Shown in pieces: positions 5,204 through 6,919 of a stretch of 6,919 nt of DNA. Under the pieces are notes generated by a model. That model did not search any database. It was not told the origin of the DNA and saw only the letters and a program-made list of their open reading frames with translations. Location of the stretch: positions 1 through 6,919 of the forward strand of contig DAOWKH010000043.1 of NCBI GenBank assembly GCA_030639955.1, in the 5' to 3' direction. The position numbers and the translations under genes are program-made. This stretch comes from Candidatus Omnitrophota bacterium. Its GTDB lineage: Bacteria > Omnitrophota > 4484-213. Each line of letters opens with the position of its first letter. The stretch's first letter is position 1.

Positions 5204-6508
5204 CTAATTGCGAGGCGGGGACTGGTTTAATAAAAGATCCTTTTGGGAAGCGTTAAGATTCTCTAAAGAATGAACGGCTTGAAGAGCAGCAGTGAGATTT
5301 ACTTCTCCATAGCCGGTATAAATATCCCAACCCACTGGGTCTATATCATCAGCAGTGTTATAAAGAATATTGGTAATTTGTGTAGCATTGAGAGAAGGTT
5401 CCTCTGACCAAACCGAGGCTGTTGCTCCAGCTACCCGAGGAGCAGAAATTGAAGTTCCATAGCTTGCGAAGAGTGGATTATAAACTATTCCTAAGATACC
5501 TTCTTTTGTGTTAAGATCGGCAGGAGCGGCGATATCTACAAAATCTCCATAATTAGAAGAAGACCATCTTTCTCCTGAAAATGTTCCTGCTACTCCTATG
5601 ACATTATCATATGCGGCTGGATAATGAGAAAGATTATTGTTATCATTTCCTGCTGAAGCTACTATTATTACTCCTTCAGAATGAGCATAATCTATAGCCT
5701 TCTGTGTTTCTGGATCATAAACAGAATCGCCCGCGCTTATGCTTATTATTTCTGCTCCATTGTTTGTTGCATATACCACTGCTGGGTCAATATTCAGCAA
5801 AATAACCTCTTTTGTTTTACCTAATGCCAATGCGGACAAGTTCATATATTGAGGTATGTGCAAATACATAATTTTGCTTTCGGGAGCAACTTCTAATACG
5901 CCGTTAATGCACTTAGCAGAATGAGCGTTAAATGGGGTAAATTTATTTATTATATTATTACTGTTTCGGTCAAAATTCCAACCGTGTCTATCATCTACAT
6001 ATTCATTGTTGTCGTTGTCTATCTTATCGTTTGGGATTTCATCTATATTTATCCACAGTTTTTCTTCATCTAAAGCCCTAGGGCGCTCTACATCTATTAT
6101 AGCAACAAGACCTTTTTCCTTCTTTTTCCTTACCCCTTCGCTTAATTCTCTTTCTTCTGTGGGGAATTTCATTTTATTATGGCATTCTTTCAACCAGTCA
6201 TAAAGTCTTCTGAAGCGTCCTCGTTCATCTTCTTCTGTTTCTGCGAGAGCATAAATAGGGGCTACATAATCAGAAGATAAATATATCACCGGAGAAGAAT
6301 TTTGAGAGAAGGCACTGTTCTTTTCGGCTACTGGATAAAGAAGCTTTTGAAAGGTTTTGTTGGTCTCGCCGGAAGAATAACCTTGGTTTGCTGCACGGAT
6401 AAGTTCTTCAGTATCCTCATCAGATTTCCCATAAGCAGAAAAAGGGATGCTGCTGAATAAGAAAGCAATGGCTATTGTTAATGACCAAATTCTCTTTACC
6501 TTCTTCAT
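5204..6508 (-). CDS. Secreted subtilisin-like (S8) protein with degenerate His motif
   Basis: The 434-aa product starts with a signal peptide (KKVKR, hydrophobic 'IWSLTIAIAFLFSSIPF', probable cut after 'SAYG' at 27), so export is expected. The catalytic domain runs from about 130 to 410. The Asp region 'VAIID' gives Asp139; a calcium-loop-like 'DNDNNEYVDDRHGWNFD' follows (164-180). The oxyanion Asn288 is in 'VASAGN', and Ser353 is in 'GTSISAPRVAGA'; the 'GYGEVNLTAAL' end is typical. The usual HGTHVAG helix is missing: only 'NAHSAKCINGV' (194-203, His196) leads into 'VAPESKIM', shortened by several residues. 'DTG' after the Asp is also lost. It may be a weak or inactive protease. I chose the ATG at 6508 because AGGGG stands four bases upstream and the signal peptide follows; the in-frame GTG at 6532 lies inside a hairpin. 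No sorting or anchoring domain is visible. Confidence 0.9.
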   Translation of the reverse strand: MKKVKRIWSLTIAIAFLFSSIPFSAYGKSDEDTEELIRAANQGYSSGETNKTFQKLLYPVAEKNSAFSQNSSPVIYLSSDYVAPIYALAETEEDERGRFRRLYDWLKECHNKMKFPTEERELSEGVRKKKEKGLVAIIDVERPRALDEEKLWINIDEIPNDKIDNDNNEYVDDRHGWNFDRNSNNIINKFTPFNAHSAKCINGVLEVAPESKIMYLHIPQYMNLSALALGKTKEVILLNIDPAVVYATNNGAEIISISAGDSVYDPETQKAIDYAHSEGVIIVASAGNDNNNLSHYPAAYDNVIGVAGTFSGERWSSSNYGDFVDIAAPADLNTKEGILGIVYNPLFASYGTSISAPRVAGATASVWSEEPSLNATQITNILYNTADDIDPVGWDIYTGYGEVNLTAALQAVHSLENLNASQKDLLLNQSPPRN

Positions 6509-6512
6509 TTTT

Positions 6513-6517
6513 CCCCT
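6513..6517 (-). promoter_or_regulatory. Ribosome binding site deciding the subtilase start
   Basis: AGGGG on the minus strand is followed by AAAA and the ATG at 6508. This site, together with the signal peptide that begins at this Met, decides against the in-frame GTG 24 bases upstream. Confidence 0.75.
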
Positions 6518-6530
6518 ATAAGTACCACCC

Positions 6531-6553
6531 ACTTACACTTCGTAGGTGTAAGT
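6531..6553 (-). promoter_or_regulatory. Leader hairpin just before the subtilase ribosome site
   Basis: ACTTACAC and GTGTAAGT form a perfect 8-bp stem around a 7-base loop, ending about 14 nt before the AGGGG ribosome site. Its closeness to the start suggests a role in translation or mRNA stability, but no known riboswitch class is recognisable. Confidence 0.6.
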
Positions 6554-6557
6554 AAGG

Positions 6558-6599
6558 TTTGAAGGGAACGAAACTTCCTTCAAAGTTCCCTCCTTCAAA
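6558..6599 (-). promoter_or_regulatory. Leader with mutually exclusive pairings
   Basis: In the transcript TTTGAAGG occurs twice (complements of 6592-6599 and 6577-6584), and its pairing partner CCTTCAAA occurs once, inside GTTCCCTTCAAA (complement of 6558-6569). Either upstream copy can pair with the one downstream copy: the distal copy gives TTTGAA plus GGGAAC with a small bulge, the proximal copy gives a clean 8-bp stem. This is the layout of a switchable leader, but it could also be a chance outcome of repeat insertion. Confidence 0.45.
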
Positions 6600-6651
6600 A
6601 TGCAAAATTCTTTGCAAAACCCTTTTTTACAAAATTTCTATTACTGTTAAA

Positions 6652-6680
6652 ATTCTACCATATTTCTCTTTCTTTGTCAA
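6652..6680 (-). promoter_or_regulatory. Consensus sigma70-type promoter for the subtilase gene
   Basis: On the minus strand a perfect TTGACA (6680-6675) is separated by exactly 17 bases from TAGAAT (6657-6652), one mismatch from TATAAT. The predicted start near 6645 gives an untranslated leader of about 137 nt. No operator-like palindrome overlaps it. Confidence 0.85.
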
Positions 6681-6726
6681 GTTCTTTTTTAAGATATTTA
6701 AAAAGGGAGAAAAATAAAAACTCCGG

Positions 6727-6804
6727 TAAACTTTGGCAAAATACTAAAAGGTAGGAAGGATTTTTGCGTTTTGCCCGCCTTGCCGCGAGGCAGGAGCGAA
6801 CATT
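6727..6804. repeat. Right arm of the long inverted repeat flanking the subtilase gene
   Basis: Bases 6758-6804 and 6727-6743 are exact reverse complements of 5111-5157 and 5170-5186. Within this arm GCAAAAT (6736-6742) and ATTTTTGC (6760-6767) can still pair, but the interior has lost the CCCC/GGGG core seen in the left arm. Together the arms enclose the subtilase gene, its promoter, leader and terminator-like hairpin. No transposase is enclosed, and no obvious target-site duplication borders the outer ends. Confidence 0.92.
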
Positions 6805-6806
6805 GG

Positions 6807-6821
6807 TCCGCCGAAGGCGGA
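6807..6821. repeat. Small GC-rich palindrome TCCGCC-GAA-GGCGGA
   Basis: A perfect 6-bp stem with a GAA loop begins two bases outside the right inverted-repeat arm. The word CCGCCGAAG is shared with the palindrome embedded in proB, suggesting one family of interspersed repeats. Confidence 0.7.
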
Positions 6822-6830
6822 TCAAGTTGA

Positions 6831-6917
6831 GGCAGGAAATACAAAAATCATGTCTGAGACCGCTGATGTCCCGAACCGTTTCGGGACAGAGGCGGGCGAG
6901 TTTGATTTTTGCCTGCC
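6831..6917. repeat. Nested palindromes at the right edge
   Basis: The outer arms GGCAGG-aaata-CAAAAATCA (6831-6850) and TGATTTTTG-CCTGCC (6903-6917) match as inverted repeats apart from a few extra bases on the left (four or five, depending on how the central C is placed). Inside, TGTCCCGAA (6867-6875) and TTCGGGACA (6880-6888) form a perfect 9-bp stem with a 4-base loop. GAGACCGC and GGCGGGCGAG flank it. The layout suggests one palindrome inserted into another. Confidence 0.7.
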
Positions 6918-6919
6918 GA

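Larger units (their letters stand above)
6509..6919. other. Gene-free stretch: promoter, structured leader and palindromes
   Basis: No convincing protein gene is present in these 411 bases. From low to high coordinates they hold the subtilase leader with its hairpins, the subtilase promoter, the right arm of the long inverted repeat, and a palindrome cluster running to the window edge. A plus-strand frame opening at ATG 6850 runs to the edge but lies within the palindromes. Confidence 0.8.

Noticed and set aside
6509..6532. GTG at 6532 as the subtilase start
   Set aside because: It adds eight residues ahead of the signal peptide, lies within a hairpin stem, and the ATG at 6508 has AGGGG at suitable spacing.
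5111..6804. Complete insertion sequence
   Set aside because: The enclosed gene is a subtilase, not a transposase, and the outer borders CCCGAG and GGTCCG show no target-site duplication.
6850..6919. Plus-strand coding start (MSETADVPNRFG...) running to the window edge
   Set aside because: It lies entirely within nested palindromes and lacks a good ribosome site; more sequence would be needed to show coding.

Overview
The window is an AT-rich stretch of bacterial chromosome (G+C below half by eye). Every supported gene lies on the minus strand, so transcription runs from high to low coordinates. Read in that direction it holds a secreted subtilisin-like (S8) protein, a two-gene toxin-antitoxin-like pair, dapB (lysine/diaminopimelate pathway), rpmA (ribosomal protein bL27), obg (ribosome-associated GTPase), proB, and proA cut off by the left edge. 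rpmA-obg-proB-proA is a classical bacterial neighbourhood. The genes overlap: 11 nt for rpmA/obg, 8 nt for obg/proB and 59 nt for proB/proA, so they are very probably co-transcribed and translationally coupled. The bL27 has no cleavable N-terminal extension, and the Obg is a short form without a C-terminal OCT-like domain.

Region by region: 1-3417 is the compact rpmA-obg-proB-proA block, which joins translation/ribosome assembly to the two enzymes converting glutamate to glutamate-5-semialdehyde. 3418-3563 holds no gene. It is filled by a G/T-rich word repeated in both orientations, and an adjoining 10-bp palindrome supplies the last codons of dapB. 3564-4331 is dapB. 4358-5007 is a toxin (TumE/DUF6516-like) and its putative antitoxin, overlapping by ATGA and driven by a good sigma70-type promoter. 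5111-6804 is the subtilase gene enclosed by two long inverted repeats (47 + 17 identical bases per arm). Its own consensus promoter and a structured leader of about 137 nt lie inside the enclosure. 6805-6919 is a mosaic of nested palindromes.

The strongest theme beyond ordinary annotation is a population of small palindromic or inverted repeats. Several have moved into genes: one GC-rich palindrome is translated in frame inside ProB, another forms the C-terminus of DapB, and the subtilase cassette is bracketed by a related GC-rich repeat. This resembles the palindromic elements translated in frame in Rickettsia. The repeat style and AT-rich composition recall uncultured candidate phyla such as Omnitrophota. 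That placement is impressionistic and low confidence; gene content alone says only a diaminopimelate- and proline-making bacterium that secretes proteins.
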